A DNA stretch of 64,000 bases from Diadema setosum (GCA_033980235.1 CM067066.1:30493976-30557975); one strand, 5' to 3'. Numbered from the stretch's first letter, positions 48,517-61,015 are shown. The notes: generated from the sequence alone by a model not told the origin. A program made the numbers and translations.

Positions 48517-49419
48517 AGATAGGGTTTCAGGAAGTTCGCAGTTCCACTTTGCGAATGGGCAGAAAAAAAAAGGTCATTCGTATAACAACAGGCATGTTGG
48601 TTTTTAAATTCACTGGGACAAGCGTCTGTGATGTAATGGTTATTCATGAAATCCTTATAAATGCTGCTTGCAAGCACATCCACCTGACAGGACACGAGTG
48701 CAGTGCCCCTAACCTACTGAGAAAAAGGGAAAGGTCATTCGTGCCAATGTATCCATGAGGTAACTCCGAAATGGCTCATGGACATGACATGAGCGGTACA
48801 ATACCAGAAAGTCCGTCTAAAACAATTTGCATCGCAGATACGACCGTGATGATAGCTTGCCGAGTTACATGAACATGGGATAAAGTGATGAATGGAATGT
48901 CACTCGCTGCTAATTACAAGGGAATTATGGTGCCTTGTTCAGTCACAATAATTAAACATTTACTCCAGGTTGGCTGTTGTCATTGAAAAAAAAAGGGGGG
49001 AGGAATACCAAAAACATTGTTTATTTATGTGCGCGAGTGTATTGTGTGTGCGCAAGCATGTGTGTGTGTGAACGTGTAGGCTTGCATGCACGTATGCTTG
49101 TGTGTACGTTGTTTGTGTGCAAGAGGTAGTAACTTAAGGGGTAAAATCAACAATGAGTAAATCACATCAAAAAAGAAGAAAAAGGAAGCACATTTGTAAC
49201 TCTCCATACATCATTTCATTGAGCCATAAACAAAACAATATTTTATAATTTACTGAAACTGATCTTAAAGTATCTTAAAGTAAACTAGAAACAGAGCTGA
49301 CGGTTTCTTCCTTTTAGTTTCTATAGGTTGAAGTGTCTGCCATAATAGTAAGACACATAGCCAATATGGGATGAATATATCTTCTCCTAATGATACTGAA
49401 ACGTGTTTCCTTCATGTCA
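48517..49419. other. Unique-looking stretch with a degenerate TG-rich tract
   Basis: No gene recognised. Contains a degenerate TG/CA-rich tract at 49028-49120 mixed with GCAAGC and TGCATGCA. Short ORFs here (60-95 codons) have no recognisable features. Confidence 0.7.
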
Positions 49420-49786
49420 TTTAAAGGGGAAGGCTAGTAACTGATCAGTGGGAATCATTGGAAATGCTGGGAGGTTATTGTTCCAATCCTTATGGGATTC
49501 ATTCAAGAGTTCATTGTATATCTATTGTTGTGTGAAAATGATTTGCTTCAGAATGGTCCCATATTCAAGTAATGTGCAGTTTAATGCTTCCAGGTTAGCG
49601 TCCCTGGTCAGTGACGGAGCATTAATCTGCACATTACTTGAATATGAGACCGTTCTGAAGCAAATCATTTTCACACAACAATAGATATACAATGAAGTCT
49701 TGAATGAATCCCATAAGGATTGGAACAATCATCTCCCAGCATTTCCACTGATTCCCACTGATCAGTTACTAGCCTTCCCCTTTAAA
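49420..49786. mobile_element. TTAA-flanked foldback element
   Basis: One long hairpin: TTTAAAGGGGAAGGCTAGTA at the left end is mirrored by its complement at the right end. Arms of about 170 bases with few mismatches surround a loop of roughly 25 bases near 49601. TTAA is present at both ends (49421-49424, 49782-49785), as for piggyBac-type insertion. The two overlapping, near-mirrored ORFs (49448-49684 and 49522-49728) come from the inverted arms and are not genes. Confidence 0.82.
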
Positions 49787-51560
49787 GATAATGTGGAATT
49801 TTGCTATCAAGATGTTGGCCGAATTGTTCGGTGCACTCATCTTTACTTGGAACCTTACAATTATGCATATCCATTAATGCAAATTCAATTATTCACTTTG
49901 AGAGACCTCTTCCTCATCATTGTAAGGGAAATACACAATCTTCTGTAAGACTTTAGAAATGTTCTCTACTGATATTACGAGTGAAAAAGTTCTTTTGCAC
50001 AATATTTAAACAAAAATGTTCGCAATATAAACCCACTTCCTTTAAGAAAGAAATTATTTTTTGTTTTTTGTTCTTGCAATACTGTATCGTTATCATATTA
50101 CTTGAAACTGCGGTCTATTTGCTACTATTTTAAACTTATGGTGTCCGAATTATTCAATTTTTTCTGGTATTTGTTTTCTGATCCAGAACAGTCTACCTGA
50201 AGGTCCTGTATTACATCGCTTTCCCTGTTAGTATCGAATTGCATACATAATTGCTTCTGCTCTTAACTTCATCTATTAAAAACCATAAAAGAGCATATGA
50301 GAAAATATCTTGCCATCAATTATAAATGTAAACTGTTCTTCAATTTTACATTTTGTACCATCAAAACAAATAGTGTCAAGCAACCTTTAATTTTTATTTC
50401 CCTTTGATTTCCTGTCGATGGTGAACGGTAATTGTAAGTATTTAACTCCATGCTCTCTACCAAGTTCAAATCACCACAAATAATTTTTGTGAAGAGTATC
50501 CAATGCGACTTTTTAACCTAATCCTGTCTACATCATTTCTATGCTTGACATAGACCAATAAAGATGAATGAATGGATTAATCTACATCATGTTATCCAAA
50601 AGAATTTGCGTCATCGCTTCTTGGCCCATTCAGTGAAATTACTGAGAATTCTCGAAAATCATATTGGAAGCGATGGGCGAATTAGTTTTTATCAGTATCA
50701 CACTTTAATTTTTCTGTATCTGATATTGCGTCTTTCCCAAATAGTATTTCAACTTTTCTTGCACTGAATAATATATGGAAAGAAGCCCCATCCTCCTCCA
50801 AACTGTTATTACCTGTCTTCTTCCAATTCATAAAACAAAATGAGAGACTTGTAAACTTGAGATATTTGTGTATTTCGTTTTTAAAAAGTCAAATCGATTT
50901 TACTTTTTACAACTTTCTCCAATAAAGTCCACAGCTGTTTAATGATGAGATTTCGATGACTTTATTTATCAAAACAAATAAAAGCAATACTTATGACAAA
51001 ATTTTTCTTCCACCTTGCACGCATGTTAGCAGGATAATGAAGAGAGAAATAACATACATCAATATTTAAGTCGTGTTTCTTTATTCTTTATCTTCATCTT
51101 TATTGACAACATTTACAAAACTACACAAACCGAGCAAAACAATTTTTGTTTTCAGTTGTAGATGTAGCACAAAGGTCGATCACCTTTCCGTGAGAGCCTT
51201 ACACAACTAAAATATTCTTTTTTTTTTCAAAATTCATCTTAAAATCTGCTTTCCCCTTACTTCCTGCTAATTTCCTTGCGTGATTATTTCTCTTTGAATT
51301 TATTCCAGAATATTCAAGAATAACCTGTTTGCCAATCAGCATCAGTCGGATTCTTGTGAGAAATCCTAATTGCTTCCTCATCTCATATACTCTTGAGGCT
51401 ATCAGCTGGCCTCACGTTATCTTCACCTTCCGTGACAAAATCTGTGCAGATGGACACGCGAAACAATGGGTCGTCCTTGTCGATTATAAGAGATTCTACT
51501 TCCTCCCATGTATCTCCTGCTGGAAATTGAAGGCTCGGTCACTAATGCCTTTACAAATTG
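49787..51560. other. AT-rich stretch without a recognised gene
   Basis: Only short ORFs with no motifs. AATAAAGATGAATGAATGG at about 50556 looks like a poly(A) signal plus short tandem tail, as found at the 3' ends of some LINEs, but no reverse transcriptase is upstream. Confidence 0.6.
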
Positions 51561-51700
51561 CTAGGAACGCCGTAAGGACGATTTAGACCATTTCGTAAGA
51601 CCATCAGACCATTTCGTAAGATCTTTTTCAGAAAGCCGTACGAAACCAGCGTTCGTAGACCTTTCTTAAAACCGTTCGTAAGTTCGCAGCCTGGTCGATG
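51561..51700. repeat. Cluster of TTCGTAAG-type motifs
   Basis: The phrase agaccatttcgtaaga occurs twice in succession (about 51585 and 51607), followed by further cgtacga, gttcgta and ttcgtaag copies. It resembles the foldback region further right and may be a fragment of the same kind of element. Confidence 0.5.
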
Positions 51701-51937
51701 TTCTTGTTCAAGATTTTTTTTCCACTTTGCACGAGACTTACAGACATTTAGAGACTTAAATGTATAATTTGCGCTCTACCAAAACTGTTTACTATCATTA
51801 TTATTACGAAACTCCCTTTTCGTCAGGCGGCCGTACAAACGTCGCATGAGTAAGAACCACGTAAGATTTTTGTAGATTTCGTTGCGTCGCGAAACAACTC
51901 TAGAAGTCTGAAATTCTTATATAAATTATCGTAAGAA

Positions 51938-52145
51938 TATGTCGTTCGTATGAATGTGTGAACGCCATATCACTCTTCTTTAGGTGTTTTTGTTTTTGTT
52001 TCGTTGTTGTTGTTGTTGTTGTTTACGAACTCCGTAAAGAGTTGTTCACAGAGGGCTTTTACGGTGTTCGTAAAAAAACAACAACAACTAACGGAGAGTC
52101 ACACGGCGTTCATACGTTGATACGAACGACGCATTGCGTTCATAA
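51938..52145. mobile_element. Imperfect foldback rich in TTCGTA motifs
   Basis: The inner arms are nearly perfect: a (TTG)n run followed by TTTACGAACTCCGTAAA (about 52004-52037) is mirrored by TTTACGGTGTTCGTAAA and (CAA)n (about 52058-52088). Outer arms (gtcgttcgtat...gtgaacgcc on the left, its complement on the right) extend the pairing to about 51938 and 52140 with mismatches. No ORF or clear target-site duplication. Probably a degenerate foldback transposon. Confidence 0.6.
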
Positions 52146-52212
52146 GGCGTTCGTAAGCTGCTCATAAGGAGAATGCACACAATTTGACACAATTATGGAG
52201 TTCTAGTGGGAG

Positions 52213-52248
52213 TATAAAGCCCAAAGCATGAAGTTCCAATCCTCATTC
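52213..52248 (+). promoter_or_regulatory. Candidate core promoter (TATA box plus Inr)
   Basis: TATAAA at 52213-52218 and TCATTC (matching the initiator TCAKTY) at 52243-52248, with the Inr A 32 bases after the TATA start. That spacing is normal for animal promoters. No downstream coding exon is recognised, so chance is a real possibility. Confidence 0.25.
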
Positions 52249-52295
52249 TGTTCATAGTATTCGACGTGGAAGCATCTCCTGTTGAAGAAATACGA

Positions 52296-52386
52296 GGTCA
52301 AAAGGGAAGTCTGTTGAAGGGAAGGGAGTGAAGGGGAAGCAAAGAAAGGCGGGAGACGAGGAAGAAGGAGGGGGGGGGGAGGGAGC
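52296..52386 (+). repeat. Purine-rich tract with a G-run
   Basis: Almost all A and G on the plus strand over about 90 bases, ending in a run of about ten G. It could form triplex or G-quadruplex structures. No gene assigned. Confidence 0.6.
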
Positions 52387-52499
52387 TATTCGCAGATTCA
52401 GCTGCAGCTGCAGTTGTAGTCTCATTGGCGCTATGTCGTCTTGACAGTATCAAACTTTCAACAGTCATAGAATTCTCGACAGTACGCGGCAGCACTTTT

Positions 52500-52860
52500 T
52501 TTTTAGCAACCAAACAAAAATACGAAAGATCTTTTTACGAATGACTTAAGGACAAAAAAAAAAATCGTTTGATGGCAGTTGAAAACTCAAGGCATTTATG
52601 CGAAAAAAAAAACACAAAAAAAAAAAACAAACGTACGAACATTTCGGCCATTGTGAAACCGAAAATCACTTCGTTTTTCAAGGTCTTCTTGTTCTTGCGA
52701 ACTTCGTAAGAAGGCCGTAAGAAACTATGTTTGCGAACTCCTGAATTTGTACGAGCAGGGAGATTAGTATGAAGGCATCGTTCGCACGAAGCTTTACTTG
52801 TCCGGACATTCTCCCTCTTTATCTTTCTCTCCTTGCAGTTGTTGGATTCCTTCATTTCCC
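52500..52860. other. A-rich stretch with more TTCGTA/TACGAA motifs
   Basis: A-runs at about 52553-52563 and 52602-52628, and TACGAA, TTCGTAAG and CGTAAG copies up to about 52790. The 106-codon minus ORF here is built largely on the A-runs and is not considered a gene. Confidence 0.5.
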
Positions 52861-53012
52861 AACGCCATTATGACGTCAGCATTACCTTGATCTTCAGATC
52901 AATTGTATTCACATTTTTTTTTTTTTTGTATCTGCCCTTTCTGTCTCAAACGAGTCGTGCTTTGTTTTGAGCTGCCTTGAAAGTTCGCGAATCATTGTTG
53001 CGTATAGGTTAC

Positions 53013-53112
53013 CTCATAATACAAAGCCCGCCCTCGCTCTGCGTGCCTCCGGCGGTGATGCGCTCCTTCTCGTGCTCGCACTCCTGCGTGCTCATCTCCA
53101 CGTGCTTTCTCG
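53013..53112 (-). CDS. Candidate internal coding exon of unknown gene
   Basis: GC-rich island in AT-rich DNA. On the minus strand one frame is open for 32 codons. From the CAC codon to the GGG codon, 25 of 26 third positions are G or C, a strong codon-bias signal. The peptide is charged and includes HVEMSTQECEHEKERI. The frame ends at AG|GTAACC, a plausible donor. The proposed acceptor (gtgtcag, 53113-53115) lacks a polypyrimidine tract, and a consensus donor CAG|GTAAGT lies only a few bases upstream (53118-53126), which argues for another gene model. I do not recognise the protein. Confidence 0.25.
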
Positions 53113-54920
53113 CTGACACTTACCTGCATCATATTATTGTCTTTATCATTCTTTGCAGATATGGATCTTAAGCTGTACTCCTTACGCTAACCCACTTTTC
53201 CATTTTGACATTCTCCTCGCTCATAAAAAAGCCAAGGAGTCGCTATACTGTGCAGTTTTAGTGACCCCCTTTTCACTGGAACACGTTAAAGGTGGTCACT
53301 CCGATTCCACGCTTTGGTGGCGCCACCCATCCCACAATGCACCACATCTCATTCACAATTACATTCTGTCTTTAGTCTTTCATTATTCGGAAAAGACAAT
53401 GTCTAGTAATCAAAGAGGAATGGAAAGGGAGACGTTAAGGGTAGACTGATCAAACTTATTTGTGAAGAGAAAAATGCTACACACCCAAGGTTAATGCATG
53501 TTCGTCTCTGTTTATCTTTATGTCTGTGTACTTTCTTCTCGACCACTAGGTATAGTCGGTCATGAAGTACGGCAACTTTCTTGTCCTTAGCGTCCTTAGC
53601 ACCCTAACATGGTTATATTCTCTTCCGTTCTCCAAGGCTTTAAGACATGCAACCTTGGCATCATTCTTCTTCCCATTGTTCTTTTTTTTTCTTTATTTTT
53701 TCCCTATGACAATTTATTCATCATAAGCACCATTCGTGATGAATAGGGAGACAACAATTTGAGATCTGGCAAAGAATTAATGTTGAGATAAAAATGCCAT
53801 ATTCTTTGTATGCTTCAATTTATCCATTTGACTAAAATATCCTCCTGACTTAGTAAACTGACTGAGGCAAAATATTTCCTCACTCATAAGGACATAGAAT
53901 AAATGTCCTGTGTATCAGGGTGTTACATCCCACGTATGTAATAGATCTCACTCCACTCCCTCGCATAAGAGTAGGATCCACACCGGGTGAAGTGATCCGC
54001 AACACTTTCACAAAGGCAAACGTATAGATGCCGACCCCTCGTGGATCGCCTCAGTAGACCCTTAAGCGGCCTCGACCAGGCGCATTGCACCATACGAGAA
54101 GAAAAATGTTCGTGCGAATGGATGACTAGTAGGCCTGCATCTGTAGAGTCTTTGTGATCAAACGTCTTTGTTGAGCACAGCCAACACATACATGGCTGTT
54201 AGAAAATGTATGTATGACAGGAGGAGTGTAAAACTATTCACGAGAGCAAGAAATGTGACTCACGTTCGAGATATAATGTTTGGTCATGCTGTGGCTTCGA
54301 TAAGTAATTATGTCACCATAAGGGATGATACAAACTATCGTGACTGTACATTCATGACTGTCACTTTTGTCATGTTGCTTATGGCTGGGGAAATTAGGTG
54401 CAAATCGCGACTAAGGGCGTGGAAAGGTTTGAATAACTTGAGATGAAACATTACTGCCATACCACATTGCTACTTACAAAAGTATCATGATAAAACTACT
54501 TAGGGTAATAACAACAATTAAACTAAATTAGTAATAAAATTAGAACGGTAATGACAGTGATTATTGTATGTCAACAAGAAGAAGAATTTATTGGGGGAAA
54601 AAGAATCATACCGGCCTCACAATTTGAATTGAATTAAAGTGAATTATTGCATTCATTTCTCATATTTCATGACAAAATCTGATACAATACATATCACTGT
54701 ATGGACGAAAATAGAAAAACCTTCAAATTACAATTCAAAACATATAATAATAATAAAAAAGATACTGTTACAAAACAAAATACAGTAACATCAAAGCGAA
54801 TGGACAACTAACATGTTTACTATTCAACCAAGGGCATGCAACCTCTTCAGTGTTTCTTTCTCTGTACTGTATATCCCACAGTACTTTCCCTCTTCTCCTT
54901 ATATAAATGCGAACAGGGGT
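53113..54920. other. Stretch without a recognised gene
   Basis: A good plus-strand acceptor-like site (pyrimidine-rich, then ttctttgcag) ends at 53159, but no convincing exon follows. A somewhat GC-richer island at 53930-54180 has an 88-codon minus ORF of unknown type. The rest is AT-rich with short ORFs. Confidence 0.5.
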
Positions 54921-54924
54921 CAAA

Positions 54925-55065
54925 CATACACATTATATACAACATACTTACACAAATACACTCGTACATAAGTACGTAAATACACACAAAACGTACACAC
55001 TTACATACATAGATACACACATACATATACATAAACACACGTACATGCATATATGTACTGACCTA
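54925..55065 (+). repeat. Degenerate CA/TACA-rich tract
   Basis: Irregular repeats of acata, acaca and tacat over about 140 bases. The overlapping T/H-rich ORFs are low-complexity by-products. Confidence 0.8.
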
Positions 55066-55479
55066 CATAAAACACAAATTATGAAATAAATGTTTTATCA
55101 TATGCGTAACCATCTAGGCCACTTGACTCATGACGATTTTCCATTTTATGGGCAATAAATAAACAAAATGAAACGAAATGTAAATACTACGTGTTTCCAT
55201 ACAGAAAGTTGTTTTGTTTTGTCTTGTTTTTATTTGAACATTCGTTTTGGTCAATTTCAAACCATTTATGACCTCCATATAATGTCATGAACTGATATTT
55301 CCTTGGAAATCTGCTTTTCCTACAAAGTTTAGCTTTTCGTATATTTATGCATATGCAATATCTCATAATGACGGATGTACAGTGTACACTTTTCTTTAAT
55401 AAAGATTTTAATGAGATGTATATCTTGTACATGTCGTGTATTTTATGTTACCACAACATATTGCTTATGTTTTGAGAAA

Positions 55480-55650
55480 TATGAAAATAAACTAAACTGA
55501 AAACTGAAACTGAAAACATGCATTGTACAGTACACGTGCCTATCTCTTACAACGCATATGCATACGGGCGAGGCGCAATGTTTTGAGACCGTGGGTGGCA
55601 GTGGTTTTTAGTTTTACTGATTCAGTTCAGTTCAGTCCAGTTCAGTGACA
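55480..55650 (+). repeat. Short tandem tracts (AACTG)n and (TTCAG)n
   Basis: An aactgaaaactgaaactg tract near 55495-55518 and ttcagttcagttcag at about 55620-55646. The first, preceded by AAAATAAA, resembles a retroelement tail. Confidence 0.6.
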
Positions 55651-55751
55651 TTCATTTCTAGCAATCAATATGCATTTAAGTTCGATATACGTGAAGTACA
55701 ATATACATAAGTACAAATAACAATATCAAATATCAATGGGTAACACCCAAT

Positions 55752-55988
<237 letters not shown>

Positions 55989-56152
55989 AGATGGTCGCAA
56001 TGTCGATTTTCTTTCCCACACTTCCAGACATTTACCCCAGCGATATTGGTCTAGTTCTTGTATTAGCACCTATGGAGAATATACGTGAGGAGTATTTTGT
56101 GATTGGGTTAAGGGCTACCATAGCGATGGTACAATGTAGTGCTAGTCATGGT

Positions 56153-56206
56153 CACGTGGTGGAGATCTCTATATAGATGAGACTTCGCCAGCAATTAATC
56201 AGCGTG
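56153..56206 (+). promoter_or_regulatory. Weak core-promoter candidate (E-box, TATA, Inr-like)
   Basis: CACGTG at 56153-56158, CTATATAG at 56169-56176 and an Inr-like TCAGC at 56199-56203, with the A 31 bases after the TATA start. Spacing is normal. The Inr match is partial and no coding exon is recognised downstream. Confidence 0.2.
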
Positions 56207-56613
56207 AGTTCGCCTTGCTGCTCACCGGGGAAAGGAAATGATTTTAGATCGTCCTGCGGCTAATTTTTGTTAGCTTTAGTTTGCAGCGGAAGCAATATTA
56301 CGGCATTCCCAGGCATTGTGTGTTTTCGTATTTTCAAGGCCCCATCACGAATCGTAGATGGAAATCTTGTGCAGCATGCTGTCTTATTTTATTTATCTTT
56401 TTTTTTAAAGAGAGGAGTGGTGCTCTGGAGAGAGAGGCAAATTTCTATAATCATTACAGCTCTGCTGTCATCTTTTCTGTGGGCAATATTATTAATGAAG
56501 AAATTAAAAGACCACTACCGAGGGTTTGAAGCTACCTTGAATTAGTTTGGCTTGTTTCTTAATGCACTCGGAATAGACAACACCATACAGCACAGTGACC
56601 ATTGTCACTACTG
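56207..56613. other. Stretch without a recognised gene
   Basis: Two overlapping ORFs of 82 and 92 codons (56267-56545) in different frames, neither recognisable. Confidence 0.5.
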
Positions 56614-56768
<155 letters not shown>

Positions 56769-57069
56769 AGTGATAGGACAAAGAAATGTACAAATCTAAA
56801 GTAACGCTTTAGGTGTAAAATGTGTGCCTGAAATCAGTCCAGTTCACGTGACATACATGTAAACCATATTAAAAACGATATGTTTTTTTTTTTCAGTATC
56901 ATGTTCAATCATAACTTAAGGTAGAATGAGCTATTACAACTAAAAAAGATAATTGATTTTCCCCAAGATAATTAGTTAAATATTTACCACCTGAAAACGA
57001 TGTTCTATTGTAGTCACAAGTATTAATACAAAGTTTGCACGATAAATCGATAATAACCACAAAATGCAT

Positions 57070-57128
57070 ATTGAACAAACGCATAACGCACACATATACA
57101 CACACGCACACACACGCACACTCACACA
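57070..57128 (+). repeat. CA-rich microsatellite
   Basis: Interrupted (CA)n with tata and cgca variants. The minus-strand ORF rich in C and V crossing it is an artefact. Confidence 0.85.
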
Positions 57129-59213
57129 ATATATGAAGAGACAGCAATTACATTGAATGATATAATTAATACACTGGTATAGCCCTATAAAGTATAGCGA
57201 CTGGAAGAATTAAACGGTATAACAAAATTCCACCCTCTCTTTAATCGAGCCTCAAATGACTAAAAAGAAGAAGAGAAAAAAATTCTTTATCTTACTTCAT
57301 CACATGGACCGTAAATTGTGCTCGCGAATTTTTAAAACACCCGTTATGCTCTGAAAAATAACCATTAGGTTTACGTATTCATGGTATTGGGAATGAGTTC
57401 ATTCTTCTAATATAAAAAGATATACTCCGCTAGACTTAGTTGCGATGTTATATTTTCCGCCTTCCTTCTGCCGGTGGTTACAGAGCGAGTTAGCTGCACG
57501 TGTCATCTCATTCACAATAGCAACGTGAATGAGACACACGAGAGAAAGGGGGGGGGGGGGGTAACTACGTAAATTTTTGATTGTTTTATGTCGAGGAAGT
57601 TGGTTCGTTATGCGTCCTCGTATTCCACAAGGGTTGAGGTATGCAGACATTGTCGTTCATCACTCCACCGTCGAAGTGCACTTTGACTTGATTTACAAAT
57701 ACTTCTCGGCGATGTAAATTTGCCTCTCGAATATTTTACGCTCTAAACATCCATGACATCGTAAAGTCAGGAAAAATCGGGATTGTTTGAAGAACGCACG
57801 GTTAGTCCCAGATTGTTTTTAAAATGTTCGAGTGCTTCTGGAATTTCCGTTGGTGTTGCTACATTCTAATTTCCGTTTTTATACTTTTTTATACTTCTGA
57901 TGGAAGCCATAATATTTTGATGCAAATTACATCGTGTTGGTTGTCTTGATTAAGGGAATTGATGCGTACTTGCGTTATTTTACTTAAAGTAATGTGTGCG
58001 TCCTTGTGTGCCGTTATATAGACTTTTCATACAGTGTCATATGGGGTCAGGAAACGAAATCAAAAGCATATAAATGCATACTATAGCTTTAATACACGAG
58101 GTCGTGGCAGTACAGAAACCAACTTGTGATGAACATCACAGGACAAAAAGAATAACAAAGGTGTATCTCACGAACCAATGTGTGTATAAAGGTTGTGTCT
58201 GTGTGCGTGATTTTTTTTTTTCGACAATAACTTCTAACCCATTTTTGTATAGACATGACCAATTATGCCTATTCTTTCTTCATCGATGGGGAACATTTGA
58301 CTCTACATTAAAATATAGGACACTGAGGTACGAGGGATATTTTAGATATATGACTTGGATTTATAATGGGTTGGATTTTTTGTTCTTTTTCTCCTTATGA
58401 TGTAACCAAATCGTTTTATTTCACTTAGCAGTCCGAACGCGTCCACTTAATCATTTTTCAATATGATGACAAAATGCTGGGTTTATACGTGAACATTGAA
58501 TAGAATCACTTTTCTTGTATAAATTGGCTTTCCAAAAGAACGCTCTAGCTGTGATAAAAGACAAGACGGAGAAGGTGTTGTTGATGTGTTCAGAATCACT
58601 GTGAAAATCAAATAGTTTCTAGTAAAAATCATCCTTACGGAATGGAGTTGACCTTGCATTTACTCCAATGTAGCAATGCTTAAGTCTTGGTATTTATCTT
58701 TCCTCTAACAACAACGCATTAACAACAAAATACGACTTATGGTTATTACATTGACGATTTTCAAGGTGAAAACTATGAAAATGATATTTCTAATAATGAT
58801 GAAGCAATGATGATTATGATATCTATATCGATTTTAATACCGTTGTAGTAGTGGAAATTATGATGACAAAATAACAGTTAAATTATATCATTTCCATAAT
58901 CTAAAACGAGAAATCATTTTTATGTGCAGAGGAATCCAATGCATTTTCATTTGTATCAAAATTCTTAAGGCCTCCCTTTAACCCATTCTGAGTCAAATAA
59001 GCATGAATTTCACACATAACTATGGACAAGAGATTTAATGTGTCACTCAGGGGGTTAAACGGCATGCTCTTTCAATACCTTGTATCCAGTGGGAGGACGT
59101 CTTTGATGGCTCTCTTTAAACATGTATATCAAATGTCAGAGCCTCCAAACTACGATGTGTCCGCGATATATACACCGCCTCAAACCATACTGGCCCACTT
59201 CCGCTTGCGAAGC

Positions 59214-59244
<31 letters not shown>

Positions 59245-60250
59245 AAAGCCCCCCAAAAAGAATGATTATGAGCGAATAAAGGAAAAGCACAGCAGTTCAC
59301 AACGATAAGAACGAAAATCGATGGTAAACTCAGACACTGTCTGAGATCGCAGAAATCTGATTGAGTTATCATGGAGAGGGAGTAACATGAATCCTTCATC
59401 TAATTAATAATCTCTTTCATCAACTCCTTCCAGCCCCTTTGACATTGTCCGACTTTGGCAGGTTTATTTCATGTCTGACTCGAATAAAAACTGCTTTCTG
59501 GGCGTAATGGCATGAGACGAGACTATACGAAGAGAATTAAAAAGTGGGACAAGTTCTCCTATCCTCCGGGAGAAACAGAGGTCATAAAGACAATTAGCTG
59601 AATCAGCTGAATTATTATAGGTATATACTGCGTATCTCTCTGCTTCTCTTCGAATGCAGTTAGATGAAGGTTAGCAGGAAACAATTTAGCCAGGGCAAGC
59701 TTTGAATATATGGCTTACTTTATTTTTTTCCCCACCATATTCTATGAATTTGTCGAGAAGCGATTTCGAATTAAATTGTGTTCTTCTACGCAACAGCCAT
59801 TTTTTTTTTTTTTACCCTGTGTGAATTCCTCCAATATACTTCCATCACTACTGTGATCGGAAGATAGAATGGAATACCATTAACTACAGAAGGGACATTT
59901 GAAAGTATTTAATGAAATATTTTTGAATTAGTCAACAGAATTTCTTTGCCTTCTGCATATCGATTCTTTAAAAACAACAGCTATCATTAAGTTGACATGT
60001 CTTTTCAGTGACATTCTAATGATGTTGTGAGGTTATATCAATTTTCTACCTTCACGGCCAAAATTATTACTTTCAATGTGTAAAAGGTTGTGCAGTTTAT
60101 CTCAAAAGGGCACTTTCTTGATTGCTGTAACAATGATTTTTTTTTTTAGTTGAGAGAAAATGTACGGGACTACAGTATGTCATGCACGTGGTTCAGGTTG
60201 CAACAACTTTTTTTTCCTTTTCCCCGCTAAAAATTTGTATGAATGATATA
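57129..60250. other. Long AT-rich stretch without a recognised gene
   Basis: Contains a G14 run (57548-57561) and an A26 run (59222-59247). The A26 run follows an 85-codon ORF of unknown type and might be a retroposed tail. The 108-codon ORF at 58074-58400 is AT-driven with no motif. Confidence 0.6.
59222..59247 (+). repeat. Poly(A) run, 26 A
   Basis: Pure A tract followed by gcccccc. It could be the tail of a retroposed sequence lying just upstream (about 58950-59220), but no target-site duplication was found. Confidence 0.8.
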
Positions 60251-60253
60251 ATA

Positions 60254-60290
60254 TGTGTGTGTGTCTGTCTGTCGGTGTCTGTGCGTGCTG
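60254..60290 (+). repeat. TG/TCTG microsatellite
   Basis: tgtgtgtgtgtctgtctgtc-type short tract. Confidence 0.8.
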
Positions 60291-60695
60291 TATTATAGAT
60301 GACAATTTAATAAAGGGTACATCATGAGCGTGCGTCGGCGTAATGTACTTGCTAATGCAGAGTATGTTGTCATGATTGATAGTCGATAATTGGTGAGTCA
60401 AGGATGAATGTTATTATGCCATTTTTTTTTGGCAATGTCATCGACAGTGCCGACATAACACCGTGGGAACAAAGAGGGAGTTGTCTACATCCGTTTATTT
60501 CCGTGTTTATTTCCGCCTATCTCTTTTTAAGACCTTGATTTGACACTTAATGATAGACAATGGCATAGTGAATAAGGTTATCACGATCAATGATGTATGG
60601 GGGATGAATTCAATTTGAAATATCGTTTCCTTCTCATCGCTAGGTGACACTGAAGTGACTATGTGCTTTTAAAAATAAATCCCATCTCGAATTTC

Positions 60696-60737
60696 GGGGG
60701 AGGTGGGGGGGGGGGGGGGGGGGTGAGGAGGAGGGGG
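60696..60737 (+). repeat. G-rich tract with G19 run
   Basis: Five G, then a 19-G run at 60705-60723, then further G groups. Strong potential for G-quadruplex formation. The surrounding sequence has no gene. Confidence 0.9.
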
Positions 60738-60899
60738 CTGCAACCCGAAGTGCAGCCTACTTGACTCCTTCCCACTTTCTGCTGCCCAGTTTTCCGGTTA
60801 CAATTTTTAGACTCCAGTTATGTAATGTAGTTACCGTCATCAGCAATACCAACAATACATATTATGTTAAATTGAGATAACATAGCATTGCCAACAGAG

Positions 60900-60990
60900 G
60901 CACACGTACACACACACGCACACGCACACACACACACACTCATCTATATATGTATGTGTGTACATATGTGTGTGTGTGTGTGTGTGTGCA
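60900..60990. repeat. Opposed (CA)n and (TG)n tracts
   Basis: (CA)-rich tract at 60902-60940 is followed after about 12 bases by (TG)n at 60952-60988. The two are complementary and could fold into a long hairpin. Confidence 0.9.
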
Positions 60991-61015
60991 CATTATGTGT
61001 ACATTATATAGGTCG

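Noticed and set aside
59022..59279. 85-codon ORF before the A26 run as a retroposed gene fragment
   Set aside because: No family recognised and no target-site duplication found; the lysine tail is just the A-run.
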